Source: an uncultured Actinomycetes bacterium (GTDB lineage Bacteria; Actinomycetota; Actinomycetes; Nanopelagicales; Nanopelagicaceae). Taken from it: 64,000 bases of DNA. Shown here piece by piece: positions 16,860 through 25,671 of the stretch (within the stretch, counting starts at the first letter, position 1; each line of letters starts with the position of its first letter). Where the stretch lies: NCBI GenBank assembly GCA_903834145.1, contig CAILHY010000010.1:97907-161906 (forward strand). The letters are read 5' to 3'. The notes under the pieces were generated by a model that made no database searches, was not told the origin of the DNA, and saw only the letters and a program-made list of their open reading frames with translations. Made by a program: the position numbers and the translations under genes.

Positions 16860-18131
16860 ATGAGAAACTTACTCATACTCGGTGGCGGCACAGCTGGAAC
16901 TATGGTTGCTACTAAATTGCGGAGAAATCTTAAGAAACAAGACTGGACGATCACAATCGTTGATCGCGATACCCAACATATTTATCAGCCAGGGTTGCTT
17001 TTTCTGCCCTTTGGCGGATACACCCCAGAGCAGATCACCAAAGACCGCAGGAGGTATTTACCTGCGGGCGTTGATTTCGTGATGGCCGACATCGACAAAG
17101 TTGAACCAGAAGCAAATCGTGTACTCCTTAGCGATGGACGCATCTTGCTCTATGACTATTTGGTTATGGCCTCAGGTACAACACCTCGTCCTGATCAAAC
17201 TACTGGCATGGATGACCCCAAGACTTGGTATAAGAGTGTTTTTGATTTCTACACTCTGGAGGGGTCCAAAGCTCTTCGCGGCGCTCTGAAAGATTTCAAG
17301 GGTGGTCGTTTGGTAATTCACATTACGGAAATGCCTATTAAATGCCCTGTCGCCCCACTTGAATTCGCTTTTCTTGCAGATGCCTACTTTGAAGACAAAG
17401 GTATGCGCGACAAAGTGGAAATTATCTATGTGACTCCATTGGAGGGGCCATTCACAAAGCCTGTATGTTCCAAGGAACTTGGGTTCATGCTCACGGATAG
17501 AAAAATCAAATTAGAACCCGATTTCGTCATCGAACACATTGATCCAGACACAAAGACAATGGTCTCCATGGATGAACGCGAAATTCCATTCGATCTACTA
17601 GTGACGGTGCCACTCAATATGGGCGCGGATTATGTTGGTCGATCCGGAATGGGCGATGAATTGAATTACATCCCCGTGGACAAGGAGACCTTCCTTTCTA
17701 AGAAATATAAGAATGTTTTTGCGGTGGGGGATGGTTCTGATATCCCTGCCTCCAAAGCTGGTTCTGTGGCTCACTTTGCGATCGATCTCTTCTCGGAGAA
17801 TTTCGTGGATTACGTTGAAGGTCGTCCTATGACACACAATTTCGACGGTCACGCTAATTGTTTTATTGAGTCTGGCCATGGAAAAGGATTGCTGATTGAT
17901 TTCAATTACACGACGGAACCTCTCAAAGGAAAGTTCCCTTTACCTGTGATTGGACCGATGCCGCTACTGGCAGAAAGTCGACTCAATCACATGGGTAAAT
18001 TAGCTTTTCGTTGGATCTATTGGAACATGTTGATGAAGGGCCGATGGATTCCCATCCCTGCCTTGATGTCGATGAAAGGAAAGATTCAAATACCAATTAC
18101 GGAGAAAGTTGAAGAACATGCCAGTCATTGA
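16860..18131 (+). CDS. FAD-dependent oxidoreductase, sulfide:quinone oxidoreductase-like
   Basis: A 423-residue flavoprotein of the SQR / NADH-dehydrogenase-II superfamily, which oxidises sulfide and passes electrons to quinone at the membrane. The FAD-binding GGGTAGTMVA lies at residues 8-17, the second dinucleotide region near 105 (MASGTTPRPDQ) and the FAD-contacting FAVGDGSDIP near 287. Cys162 (IKCPVAP) and Cys334 (HANCFIE) are placed like the redox Cys pair of SQRs; Cys203 (PVCSKEL) is additional. The C-terminal ~60 residues are amphipathic and Trp/Met-rich (FRWIYWNMLMKGRW), consistent with monotopic membrane binding. The DsrC-like gene overlaps its end by 14 bp, tying it to sulfur relay. 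Confidence 0.83.
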   Translation: MRNLLILGGGTAGTMVATKLRRNLKKQDWTITIVDRDTQHIYQPGLLFLPFGGYTPEQITKDRRRYLPAGVDFVMADIDKVEPEANRVLLSDGRILLYDYLVMASGTTPRPDQTTGMDDPKTWYKSVFDFYTLEGSKALRGALKDFKGGRLVIHITEMPIKCPVAPLEFAFLADAYFEDKGMRDKVEIIYVTPLEGPFTKPVCSKELGFMLTDRKIKLEPDFVIEHIDPDTKTMVSMDEREIPFDLLVTVPLNMGADYVGRSGMGDELNYIPVDKETFLSKKYKNVFAVGDGSDIPASKAGSVAHFAIDLFSENFVDYVEGRPMTHNFDGHANCFIESGHGKGLLIDFNYTTEPLKGKFPLPVIGPMPLLAESRLNHMGKLAFRWIYWNMLMKGRWIPIPALMSMKGKIQIPITEKVEEHASH

Positions 18132-18432
18132 AATAGCAGGAAAGCAGATCAACGTTAACGAAGAAGGATTCCTTACGAAGTACGAGGAATGGGATGAAGA
18201 AGTTGCGAAGACTCTCGCAATGCAAATCGAAGTGGAGATGACTCCGAAACATTGGGAAATCATCAAGTTTCTTCGAGAAGATTTCAAAGTCCAGGGCGAG
18301 ACCGCCACATCACGGCGAGTACAAACCGTTGGTGGGGTCCCCGTTAAAGAGCAATTTGAACTTTTCCCTAAGAAACCAGCAAAGAAAATGGCGTACATCG
18401 CCGGATTACCAAAACCTAAAGGCTGCGTGTGA
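18118..18432 (+). CDS. DsrC/TusE-like sulfur carrier protein
   Basis: A 104-residue DsrC/TusE/DsvC-family protein. ATG 18118 is chosen because GGAGAAAG lies 9 nt upstream. Typical parts are the VNEEGFL motif, EWDEEVAKTLA, MTPKHWEIIKFLREDF and the C-terminal arm ending GLPKPKGCV with the penultimate Cys (CysA) that carries persulfide. The second Cys (CysB), found 11 residues before CysA in dissimilatory DsrC, is absent here (an Ala of MAYIAG occupies the place), as in TusE-type relay proteins. It overlaps the SQR-like gene and precedes a DsrE-like gene, so it probably accepts sulfane sulfur made by SQR. Confidence 0.85.
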   Translation: MPVIEIAGKQINVNEEGFLTKYEEWDEEVAKTLAMQIEVEMTPKHWEIIKFLREDFKVQGETATSRRVQTVGGVPVKEQFELFPKKPAKKMAYIAGLPKPKGCV

Positions 18433-18440
18433 AGGAGCCC

Positions 18441-18968
18441 ATGATGACTACATCACCATCAATTGTCCCCAACTTCGGTTCCGACAGTTCAGATCGAAAA
18501 CTTGCAATCATTTGCTCTAAAGGAAATCTTGATATGGCCTATCCCGGCTTAATCCTTGCCAATGCAGCGCTCGGTGAAGGCGTCGACACAATGATTTTCT
18601 TCACCTTCTGGGGTTTTGACATGATCACCAAATCGCGAATGAATGATCTGCAATTTAGTCCGGCGGGAAATACAGCCATGCATTTGCCGGGAAGCGATAT
18701 GCATATTCCTCAGTCGATGATGCCTGCCCCTGGAATGACAGCAATTGCAACAAAAATGCTGAAGAAACAGATTGCAGATCTTGATGTTCCAGAAGTTCCA
18801 GATTTCTTAGATCAGATTGTGGCCGCGGGCGGTCACCTGTGGGCGTGTCGCATGTCTGCCGACATGAACAAGCTGACCATGGATGAATTACGCGATGATG
18901 TTGAAGGAATCATTAGCGCTTCTGATTTCATTGAGATGACAGAGGGCGCACAACTTCTCTTTATTTAG
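18441..18968 (+). CDS. DsrE/DsrF-like (DsrE2-type) sulfur-transfer protein
   Basis: A ~175-residue DsrE/DsrF/DrsH-like protein. The start may be ATG 18441 or ATG 18444; AAGGAG at 18432-18437 favours the second slightly. Features are [25 protein letters not shown], then [10 protein letters not shown] and the conserved Cys in [12 protein letters not shown], the likely persulfide site. The Met/Pro-rich insert [16 protein letters not shown] is typical of the DsrE2 branch, whose members donate sulfur to DsrC/TusE or TusA-like carriers. It overlaps the convergent TrhO gene by 4 bp at the 3' end. Confidence 0.82.
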   Translation: MMTTSPSIVPNFGSDSSDRKLAIICSKGNLDMAYPGLILANAALGEGVDTMIFFTFWGFDMITKSRMNDLQFSPAGNTAMHLPGSDMHIPQSMMPAPGMTAIATKMLKKQIADLDVPEVPDFLDQIVAAGGHLWACRMSADMNKLTMDELRDDVEGIISASDFIEMTEGAQLLFI

Positions 18969-19873
18969 CCGATCAATTCGGCGTTGTTGTAGCGGGTTCG
19001 CGTGTGTCCGCATCCTTTACTGACATCAAGTTTTGCGCACGACTCACATAGAAGTACCAATTTGTGGCAGGCCTTATTAGCGCAGTTATAGAACTGGTTA
19101 GTGGGGGAGGAGCATTTCTCGCATTCACCAATAACTTTCGCCTTCTTGGTGAAGTCAACATGCATGCGATCATCAAAGATAAAGAGGGACCCATCCCATA
19201 AGCCATCATCGCCAAATTTGTCTCCGTAACGAACGATTCCACCCTTAATTTGGTAGACCTCTTCGAAGCCGCGCTTCTTCATGACTGCTGAGAGAACTTC
19301 ACACCTGATTCCACCTGTGCAATATGTAACGATTGGTTTGGATTTCAGGTGGTCGTACTTTCCACTTTCAATTTCGCCGACAAAGTCGCGTGAGGTCTCA
19401 ACATCGGGGACTATCGCATTGCGGAACTTGCCAATCTTTGCTTCAAAAGCATTACGTCCGTCGAAGAACACGACTTCATCGCCACGAGAAGCAACAAGTT
19501 CGTTCACTTGTTCTGGGCGAAGATGAACACCGCCACCAACTACGCCATTCTCATCAACTTCAAGTTCGCCTGGATTTCCAAAAGCCACTAACTCATCACG
19601 AATACGGATGGCCAATCGTGGGAAATCATTTCCTTCGCTGGATGACCATTTAAAGTCAATCTTCTTGAATCCAGGGTACTTCTTCGTCTCTCGTACATAC
19701 TTGCGAAGGGCATCAATGTCTCCGCCGAGGGTTCCGTTTATTCCGTGCTTAGAAATAAGGATGCGCCCTTTAAGTCCTAAAGATTCGCAGAGGGTTCGCT
19801 GCCACAGCTTCAACGCATCAGGATCGCTAATTGGCGTAAAGCCGTAATAAAGGATGACCTTCTGCAGTTCCAT
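18965..19873 (-). CDS. trhO: tRNA uridine(34) hydroxylase, rhodanese family (TrhO/YceA-like)
   Basis: A 302-residue cytoplasmic protein of the YceA/TrhO family, which hydroxylates U34 of tRNA on the way to mo5U/cmo5U. An acylphosphatase-like N-terminal domain (1-95) with [17 protein letters not shown] precedes the rhodanese domain (~115-225), whose active-site loop is CTGGIRCE with the invariant Cys. The C-terminal ~75 residues carry a Cys-rich zinc-like region (CEKC, C, C, CESC, CGH). The ATG is 6 nt after a TAAGAT box on the - strand with no Shine-Dalgarno, indicating a leaderless transcript. Adjacency to the sulfur-relay genes may be incidental, because TrhO does not need sulfur for its known reaction. 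Confidence 0.88.
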   Translation of the reverse strand: MELQKVILYYGFTPISDPDALKLWQRTLCESLGLKGRILISKHGINGTLGGDIDALRKYVRETKKYPGFKKIDFKWSSSEGNDFPRLAIRIRDELVAFGNPGELEVDENGVVGGGVHLRPEQVNELVASRGDEVVFFDGRNAFEAKIGKFRNAIVPDVETSRDFVGEIESGKYDHLKSKPIVTYCTGGIRCEVLSAVMKKRGFEEVYQIKGGIVRYGDKFGDDGLWDGSLFIFDDRMHVDFTKKAKVIGECEKCSSPTNQFYNCANKACHKLVLLCESCAKLDVSKGCGHTRTRYNNAELIG

Positions 19874-19879
19874 AGTGCG

Positions 19880-19885
19880 ATCTTA
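19880..19885 (-). promoter_or_regulatory. -10 box of the leaderless trhO promoter
   Basis: On the - strand TAAGAT (19885-19880) lies 6 nt before the ATG at 19873. Confidence 0.5.
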
Positions 19886-19886
19886 A

Positions 19887-20693
19887 CTAAATTCGCTCAC
19901 TTAATAACAATGGAGTGAGCTCTTCTGGCCCAATGGATGCGGGCCAGTGAGGGTTATCACGACCAAGTCCAACAGCAATCACGAATGAAGCTTTCTCTTG
20001 AGGGCTATCTCCGCCGTGTCCTCCCTCATCAACGTGTCCATGATCGGTAGTGATAACCAAGAGCCACGGATCTCCAGTAGAAGCGATTTGGGTCTTTATC
20101 GCCGCATGTAAACGTTCGACGTAATCATCGATGCGCGCAATAGCGTTCAGATATTGCGCGCCTAGGATGCCGTACGCGTGCGCGGCTTCATCGGCCCCAC
20201 AGAAATATATAAAACTTACATCTGGAGCAAATTTTTCAATCGCATAGCAACTTGCATCGGCAATCTCGGCATCGATTTTTTCATATCCATATGTTTCGCC
20301 ATCTCGGACGATGACTCTATGTTTATAGGCAAGTTGTTGTTCGCGTCGTTCATGAATAATTGGCCCCAATCCCGAGGGGTCAACAATGGGCGGCCAGCCT
20401 GCAGCAGCAAATGTTCGAGTGGATTGGTCTTGGTAAAACGCCAGGCTCAGTAAATCTGGGCGATGGAGTAACGCGTGTCCGATAAAACGATTATCAGTTA
20501 CTTGGTGTTCGGCATGAGTGGAGCCCGTTAACAACGTTGACCAACCAGGACCAGAGTATGTAGGTGCATCTACAGTCAGCTCCGAAAAATAGCCCTGCTC
20601 TTTGAGTGAGTTAAGTGCAGGAGCTCTGCCTGACTCGAGTGCAATTTTAAGGAGGAGTCCATCTATTCCTACAAGGAGAATCTTTGTCTTCAC
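19887..20693 (-). CDS. Alkaline-phosphatase-superfamily phosphodiesterase/nucleotide pyrophosphatase
   Basis: A 268-residue member of the type I phosphodiesterase / nucleotide pyrophosphatase (Phosphodiest) family. Metal ligands and nucleophile are visible: Asp in VGIDGLL (~11), the Ser/Thr nucleophile loop in APTYSGPGWSTLLTG, Asp/His in FCGADEAAHAYG, the Asp-His pair in TTDHGHVDEGGHGG and the terminal His of that motif. There is no signal peptide, so it acts in the cytoplasm. The GTG start at 20693 follows a TAATGT box by 6 nt, giving a leaderless start divergent from the FrnE-like gene. The substrate (nucleotide, phosphonate or phosphodiester) cannot be told from sequence. Confidence 0.82.
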   Translation of the reverse strand: MKTKILLVGIDGLLLKIALESGRAPALNSLKEQGYFSELTVDAPTYSGPGWSTLLTGSTHAEHQVTDNRFIGHALLHRPDLLSLAFYQDQSTRTFAAAGWPPIVDPSGLGPIIHERREQQLAYKHRVIVRDGETYGYEKIDAEIADASCYAIEKFAPDVSFIYFCGADEAAHAYGILGAQYLNAIARIDDYVERLHAAIKTQIASTGDPWLLVITTDHGHVDEGGHGGDSPQEKASFVIAVGLGRDNPHWPASIGPEELTPLLLSERI

Positions 20694-20741
20694 GCGGGCA
20701 CATTACTGATCGGGCAAAACAGTGTCAATGACGGGTAAACT
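20694..20741. promoter_or_regulatory. Divergent pair of leaderless promoters
   Basis: Within 54 bp between two start codons, TAATGT on the - strand (20705-20700) is 6 nt before GTG 20693, and TAAACT on the + strand (20736-20741) is 6 nt before ATG 20748. Both transcripts would begin at the start codon. Confidence 0.55.
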
Positions 20742-20747
20742 GATGAC

Positions 20748-21380
20748 ATGATTATTGACGTCTGGTCTGATGTGGTTTGCCCGTGGTGCTTCATAGGCAA
20801 GAGACGCTTAGAGAAGGCTCTTTCAATTTTCGAACATCGGGACGAGGTAACTATTCGCCACCACGCATTTCAGCTTCAACCAGATATCACGACAACCATC
20901 TCAACCACCACGCTTTTGTCCGAGAAATACAACCTGAAGCCTGCTGCGGTAAAAGAGATGCAGGCAAATGTATGTGCTATTGCAGATGGCGAAGGACTTT
21001 GTTACGACCTGGATGACACTTTGTCGGGAAATACTTTTGATGCCCATCGACTCCTCTTGTGGTCAGCAACGGTAAATAAGCAATCCGAATTGCTTGAAGC
21101 TATGTACTCGGCATATTTTGAGAAATCGAAACCGCTATTTTCCCACACAGACTTGGTGAGCGTTGCTTTGTCGGTGGATATAGATGCTGATGTTGTTGAA
21201 GATATTTTGCTATCGACGAAGTTTACCGACGAAGTAATTGCTGATCGCAATCTAGCAACTCAATTAGGTGCAACAGGAGTTCCATTTTTTGTTATTGATA
21301 TGAAGTATGGAATATCAGGAGCCCAACCACTCGAGGCTTTTACAAAAACTCTAGAAGAGGCTTACCTAACTAGAACGTAA
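20748..21380 (+). CDS. DsbA-family thiol oxidoreductase, FrnE-like
   Basis: A 210-residue cytoplasmic thioredoxin-fold protein. The active site CPWC lies at residues 11-14 (SDVVCPWCFIGKRRLEKAL) and the cis-Pro loop near residue 185 (GATGVPFFVID), with the intervening helical insert containing SGNTFDAHRLLLW, all as in FrnE/2-hydroxychromene-2-carboxylate isomerase-like proteins. FrnE of Deinococcus is a disulfide isomerase involved in oxidative stress; that role is a fair inference here. The 3' end overlaps the convergent HMA protein gene by 19 bp. Confidence 0.85.
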   Translation: MIIDVWSDVVCPWCFIGKRRLEKALSIFEHRDEVTIRHHAFQLQPDITTTISTTTLLSEKYNLKPAAVKEMQANVCAIADGEGLCYDLDDTLSGNTFDAHRLLLWSATVNKQSELLEAMYSAYFEKSKPLFSHTDLVSVALSVDIDADVVEDILLSTKFTDEVIADRNLATQLGATGVPFFVIDMKYGISGAQPLEAFTKTLEEAYLTRT

Positions 21381-21598
21381 TTGCCTGCAGAACGTAGAGC
21401 TCCAAAAACTTCATCGGCAGAGAGTTCGCGCTCGGCGACTGTCACAATCTGACTTGCTTCATTGGGCTTCACTTCAATTGCAACCGAGGTGACGCCAGCA
21501 AGCGCCGAGAGGTTCTTTGTGACGGATTGAGAGCAGTGATCACAGGTCAATCCAGTGGCGCTCCATTGTTGTTGGCTCATATTAGTTTTGCCTTTCAT
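21362..21598 (-). CDS. Small heavy-metal-associated (HMA) domain protein, copper-chaperone-like
   Basis: A 72- to 78-residue single HMA domain with the metal loop GLTCDHCSQSV (CxxC), betaalphabeta-betaalphabeta pattern and an ending SAGNYVLVR. The start is ATG 21598 or ATG 21580; the second, MSQQQW, removes a Lys-rich lead of six residues. It resembles CopZ-type Cu(I) chaperones, although Met before the first Cys is replaced by Thr (LTC instead of MxC). No P-type ATPase is nearby, so its partner is elsewhere in the genome. It overlaps the FrnE-like gene tail to tail. Confidence 0.8.
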   Translation of the reverse strand: MKGKTNMSQQQWSATGLTCDHCSQSVTKNLSALAGVTSVAIEVKPNEASQIVTVAERELSADEVFGALRSAGNYVLVR

Positions 21599-21700
21599 GA
21601 ATGTTTCGTTGAAGGGATTTTACCTCTGATTTGCTCAGCCGAAGTTCAATTTCGGGTCTACAGTGAAGCCTGACACAGTTACTAGCTAAGGAAATCATCG

Positions 21701-22744
21701 ATGCTGGCTCTCTATAAAGCTTTCGCAGGTGCTGGACTTGAGTTAACGCAACGGCCTGAACCAAATCCAGGGGAAAGTGATGTAAAAATCCGAGTTTTGC
21801 GAACCGGGCTGTGCGGAACTGATTTACATATTGAATCTTGGGATCCGTGGGCTGCCAGCACGATTAATGCGCCAATGATTCCTGGGCACGAATTTTATGG
21901 AGAAGTCGTTGAAATTGGTTCGAGGGTACGTGATGTAAAAGTTGGAGCGAGAGTTTCTGGCGAAGGGCACATCGTCTGTGGCACATGCAGAAATTGTCGA
22001 GCAGGACGACGTCATATGTGCATTCGCACTTCTAGCGTTGGCGTGAATCGTGATGGAGCGTTTGCTGAATTCGTGGTCATTCCTGAATCTAATGTGTGGG
22101 TCCATCACGAAGGAATTGATCCTGATCTAGGCGCCCTCTTTGATCCATTTGGAAATGCTGTTCATACGGCGCTGACTTTCCCGCTCGTTGGAGAAGATGT
22201 TCTAATTTCAGGAGCTGGCCCGATCGGTCTGATGGCAGCTGCCATTGCTCGCCATGTAGGCGCCCGATACATCCTCGTGACAGATGTCTCTGAACCTCGT
22301 TTAGAACTTGCCCGAGGAATGGGAGCGGATTTAGCGATCAATGTGTCAACAAATCGCATTGCGCAAGCACAGCGCAATCTAGGAATGCAAGAAGGTTTTG
22401 ATGTCGGATTTGAAATGTCTGGGCACCCAAGTGCGTTGCCCGAAATGATTCTCAATATGAATCACGGTGGTCGAGTAGCAATGTTGGGACTTCCAAGTCA
22501 GAGTATCGAACTTGATTGGGCGAAACTCGTCACCCATATGATCACTATAAAAGGAATTTATGGCCGCGAAATGTATGAAACATGGGCGGCTATGAGCGCC
22601 ATGCTTTCCAGTAGCAAATGGCTACGCGAAACAGTCGCTTCGGTCATCACGGATCGACTTCCGGCAACGAAATGGCAAGAGGGATTTGATATTGCTCGCA
22701 AAGGCACGGGTGGCAAAGTGATTTTGGATTGGAGCACGCTATGA
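21701..22744 (+). CDS. tdh: L-threonine 3-dehydrogenase
   Basis: A 347-residue zinc-dependent medium-chain dehydrogenase that oxidises L-threonine to 2-amino-3-ketobutyrate with NAD. Catalytic zinc ligands are the Cys of [10 protein letters not shown] (~38-47), His/Glu of PGHEFYGEV and the downstream acidic residue; the structural zinc lobe is [15 protein letters not shown]. The Rossmann motif [14 protein letters not shown] lies near residue 168, and [12 protein letters not shown] is the Tdh-specific phrase. A Shine-Dalgarno AAGGAAATC precedes ATG 21701. The stop overlaps the kbl start (ATGA), giving the classic two-step threonine degradation operon. Confidence 0.92.
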   Translation: MLALYKAFAGAGLELTQRPEPNPGESDVKIRVLRTGLCGTDLHIESWDPWAASTINAPMIPGHEFYGEVVEIGSRVRDVKVGARVSGEGHIVCGTCRNCRAGRRHMCIRTSSVGVNRDGAFAEFVVIPESNVWVHHEGIDPDLGALFDPFGNAVHTALTFPLVGEDVLISGAGPIGLMAAAIARHVGARYILVTDVSEPRLELARGMGADLAINVSTNRIAQAQRNLGMQEGFDVGFEMSGHPSALPEMILNMNHGGRVAMLGLPSQSIELDWAKLVTHMITIKGIYGREMYETWAAMSAMLSSSKWLRETVASVITDRLPATKWQEGFDIARKGTGGKVILDWSTL

Positions 22745-23907
22745 ATGAGACATTTAAGAGTCAGATCACCACTACTCTGGATGAAATTAGGGATGCAGGA
22801 CTTTATAAACAAGAGCGATCGATTTCGAGCGCACAGTCCTCACATATTTCGAGTGGTGGCAAAAAAGTCCTAAATTTTTGTGCAAATAATTACTTGGGGC
22901 TTGCCAATCACCCGAAGATCATCTTTTCTGCCAAGAAGGCAATGGACACTTGGGGTTTTGGGTTAGCCAGCGTGCGTTTTATTTGTGGAACGCAAGATCT
23001 GCACCTTGAGCTCGAGGCAAAACTTTCAAATTTTCTGGGAATGGAAGATTCCATTCTCTTTTCCTCATGTTTTGATGCGAACGGTGGAGTTTTTGAAGCT
23101 CTCTTTTCTGCCGAGGATGCGATCATTTCTGATTCACTCAATCATGCATCGATCATTGACGGAATTCGTCTGTGTAAATCGCAGCGATATCGATTTGAGA
23201 ATCGCAATATGGCAGATCTCGAGCATCAATTGATTGCAGCTAAAGATGCGCGCCAGAGAATCATCGTGACTGATGGAGTTTTCTCTATGGACGGGTATTT
23301 CGCGCCGCTTCAGGAGATTTGCGATCTGGCAGATAAATATGGCGCACTCGTAATGGTGGATGATTCGCATGCCGTTGGATTCATAGGAGAGGGCGGTAGA
23401 GGCACCCCTGAACGCGCCGGCGTACAAGATCGCGTTGATATAGTCACGGGAACATTTGGGAAAGCACTCGGTGGCGCATCAGGGGGATATGTGAGTGCCT
23501 CGAAAGAAATCATTGAACTCTTGCGACAGCGGGCTAGACCTTACTTATTTTCAAATTCAATCGCACCGGCAATGATCGCTGGAACGCTCACCGCTTTAGA
23601 TTTAGTTGAGAATGGTCACGTGTTACGCCGAACTTTGGCAGAAAATGCTTCTCATTTTCGAGGTCGCATGATGGAGGAGGGATTTAGCCTCCTGGAGGGA
23701 TCGCACCCAATAGTTCCTGTGATGTTTGGCGATGCCGTAGAGGCATCGAGGATTGCCTCAAATATGCTCGACAACGGAGTATTTGTGAGCGCATTTAGTT
23801 ATCCCGTCGTACCCCAGGGGAAAGCGCGAATACGTGTCCAGTTATCTGCATCTCACACGAGCGATGATATTGAAAAATGCGTGAAAGCCTTCGTAGCTTC
23901 GCAGTAG
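22741..23907 (+). CDS. kbl: 2-amino-3-ketobutyrate CoA ligase (glycine C-acetyltransferase)
   Basis: A 388-residue fold-type I PLP enzyme of the alpha-oxoamine synthase family that splits 2-amino-3-ketobutyrate with CoA to glycine and acetyl-CoA. The start ATG 22741 overlaps the tdh stop. Signatures are [60 protein letters not shown] and the PLP-lysine segment [14 protein letters not shown]. Length and motif order match Kbl rather than BioF or 5-aminolevulinate synthase, and tdh linkage supports this. An ABC exporter pair begins 30 bp downstream, possibly in the same transcript. Confidence 0.92.
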   Translation: MNETFKSQITTTLDEIRDAGLYKQERSISSAQSSHISSGGKKVLNFCANNYLGLANHPKIIFSAKKAMDTWGFGLASVRFICGTQDLHLELEAKLSNFLGMEDSILFSSCFDANGGVFEALFSAEDAIISDSLNHASIIDGIRLCKSQRYRFENRNMADLEHQLIAAKDARQRIIVTDGVFSMDGYFAPLQEICDLADKYGALVMVDDSHAVGFIGEGGRGTPERAGVQDRVDIVTGTFGKALGGASGGYVSASKEIIELLRQRARPYLFSNSIAPAMIAGTLTALDLVENGHVLRRTLAENASHFRGRMMEEGFSLLEGSHPIVPVMFGDAVEASRIASNMLDNGVFVSAFSYPVVPQGKARIRVQLSASHTSDDIEKCVKAFVASQ

Positions 23908-23937
23908 GCTAACAGTAAGAAATTAGGAGCTAAATCG

Positions 23938-25671
23938 GTGCTAACAGCAGTATTGAAGACTTACCTGCGTCCATATCGCAGAAATGTTGTCATTGTTCTT
24001 GTCTTGTTGCTTATTCAATCCATCACAAACCTTTATCTACCCACTTTGAACGCTGACCTCATTAACAATGGCGTTGCAAAAGGCGATATCAACTACATCT
24101 GGAAAATTGGCGCCATCATGTTGGCAGCGTCTGCTCTCATTATGGGCGCCTCGGTTTTGCTCGCATTCCTAAGCTCTCGTGTCTCAATGGCCTTCGGGCG
24201 CGACCTACGCGGGGCAGTCTTCTCTGCCGTTGAAGGTTTCTCCGCTCGTGAACTTAATCAATTTGGCGCACCATCGTTAATCACTCGCAATACAAACGAT
24301 GTTCAGCAAGTGCAGATGGTCTTATTTATGGGGCTCACGATGATGTTAGGTGCCCCAATAACGGGGATCGGTGCAGTCATCATGGCACTTCGCACTAATG
24401 TGAAACTTTCTGGTTTATTGCTGATCGCAGTTCCGATTATGGGTGTATTGATTTGGACGTTGCTTCGCCGAATCGTTCCGCTTTTTAGAGTGATGCAACA
24501 GAAGATTGACAGAATTAACTTAGTACTTCGCGAACAGATCAGTGGCGTCCGGGTTATTCGGGCATTTGTTAAGACTCGCTTTGAAGAAGCACGTTTTGCT
24601 GAAACTAGCGAAGATTTAATGCAAACAACCCTTGGTGTCACTCGCACCTTCGCAGTCATGTTCCCTGTGCTCATGTTGATTCTTAACTTATCGAGCGTTG
24701 CTGTTATCTGGTTCGGCGGGAAACTCGTCGATAGCGGTCAGATGCCAATTGGAAATCTCACTGCGTTCCTTGCCTACATTATGCAAATTCTTGGCTCGGT
24801 CATGATGGCAGTCATGATGTCGTTGATGATCCCTCGCGCAGCGGCAAGCGCCGAGCGTATTAAGGAAGTTCTTGATACTCCTTCTTCCGTTGTTGACACA
24901 TCGACTCCGAAATCCCCTGCGACAAAGACTGGATTATTGGAATTTAGAGATGTTGAATTTCGTTACCCAGGTGCCGAACACCCCGTGCTCTCTGACATTT
25001 CGTTCACTGCCCAACCTGGCAAAGTAACAGCAATCGTGGGAAGTACTGGAAGCGGCAAAAGTACTCTCTTGAATTTAGTTCCGCGTTTTATTGACGTAAC
25101 CTCAGGTGAAGTGCTTCTCGATGGGCTCAATGTGCAAGAACAATCCCTTGAAGGCATCTGGTCGGACATTGGCCTTGTGCCACAACGATCCTTTCTTTTT
25201 GGCGGTACTATCGCCGAGAATCTTCGATACGGAGATCCGCAAGCAACCGATGATCAACTCTGGGCAGCGCTCACGATTGCTCAAGCCACCGATTTCGTGA
25301 GTGAATTACCGGAAAAACTTGAAGCGCGTGTAGCGCAAGGCGGAACAAATTTCTCAGGCGGTCAAAGACAACGGCTCTCCATCGCACGCGCGATCGTGAA
25401 GAATCCAAGGCTCTACATTTTGGATGATAGTTTCTCAGCGCTGGACTACACCACTGACTCAAATTTGCGAGCTGCTCTGGCAGAGGCATCCAGCAATGCC
25501 ACGGTAATTATCGTCGCCCAAAGAGTAAGCACAATCCTTGGCGCGGATCAGATCATTGTTCTAGATGCAGGAAAGATTGTTGGAATTGGTAGGCACCACG
25601 AACTCATGACCTCGTGCCAAACCTACAAAGAAATTGTCTTATCTCAGTTGAGTCCCGAGGAGGCAGCATGA
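23938..25671 (+). CDS. Heterodimeric ABC exporter, subunit 1 (degenerate catalytic site)
   Basis: A 577-residue half-transporter: a type I exporter membrane domain with six TM helices (1-300) and an ATPase domain (335-577). Walker A is GSTGSGKST (368-376), the signature FSGGQ (472-476) is canonical, but Walker B ends ILDD, with Asp497 where the catalytic Glu belongs. In BmrCD/LmrCD/TM287-288-type heterodimers this is the subunit carrying the non-hydrolytic site. GTG start 23938 has an AGGAGC upstream. The gene overlaps subunit 2 (ATGA), and a GAGGAGG Shine-Dalgarno for subunit 2 lies inside its 3' end. Substrates are likely hydrophobic drugs, lipids or peptides; unknown here. Confidence 0.88.
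   Translation: MLTAVLKTYLRPYRRNVVIVLVLLLIQSITNLYLPTLNADLINNGVAKGDINYIWKIGAIMLAASALIMGASVLLAFLSSRVSMAFGRDLRGAVFSAVEGFSARELNQFGAPSLITRNTNDVQQVQMVLFMGLTMMLGAPITGIGAVIMALRTNVKLSGLLLIAVPIMGVLIWTLLRRIVPLFRVMQQKIDRINLVLREQISGVRVIRAFVKTRFEEARFAETSEDLMQTTLGVTRTFAVMFPVLMLILNLSSVAVIWFGGKLVDSGQMPIGNLTAFLAYIMQILGSVMMAVMMSLMIPRAAASAERIKEVLDTPSSVVDTSTPKSPATKTGLLEFRDVEFRYPGAEHPVLSDISFTAQPGKVTAIVGSTGSGKSTLLNLVPRFIDVTSGEVLLDGLNVQEQSLEGIWSDIGLVPQRSFLFGGTIAENLRYGDPQATDDQLWAALTIAQATDFVSELPEKLEARVAQGGTNFSGGQRQRLSIARAIVKNPRLYILDDSFSALDYTTDSNLRAALAEASSNATVIIVAQRVSTILGADQIIVLDAGKIVGIGRHHELMTSCQTYKEIVLSQLSPEEAA

Noticed and set aside
22908..23513. Antisense frames within kbl (and similar frames inside tdh, ptsI and others)
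   Set aside because: They are shadows of strong coding sequence with no start signals or recognisable domains.
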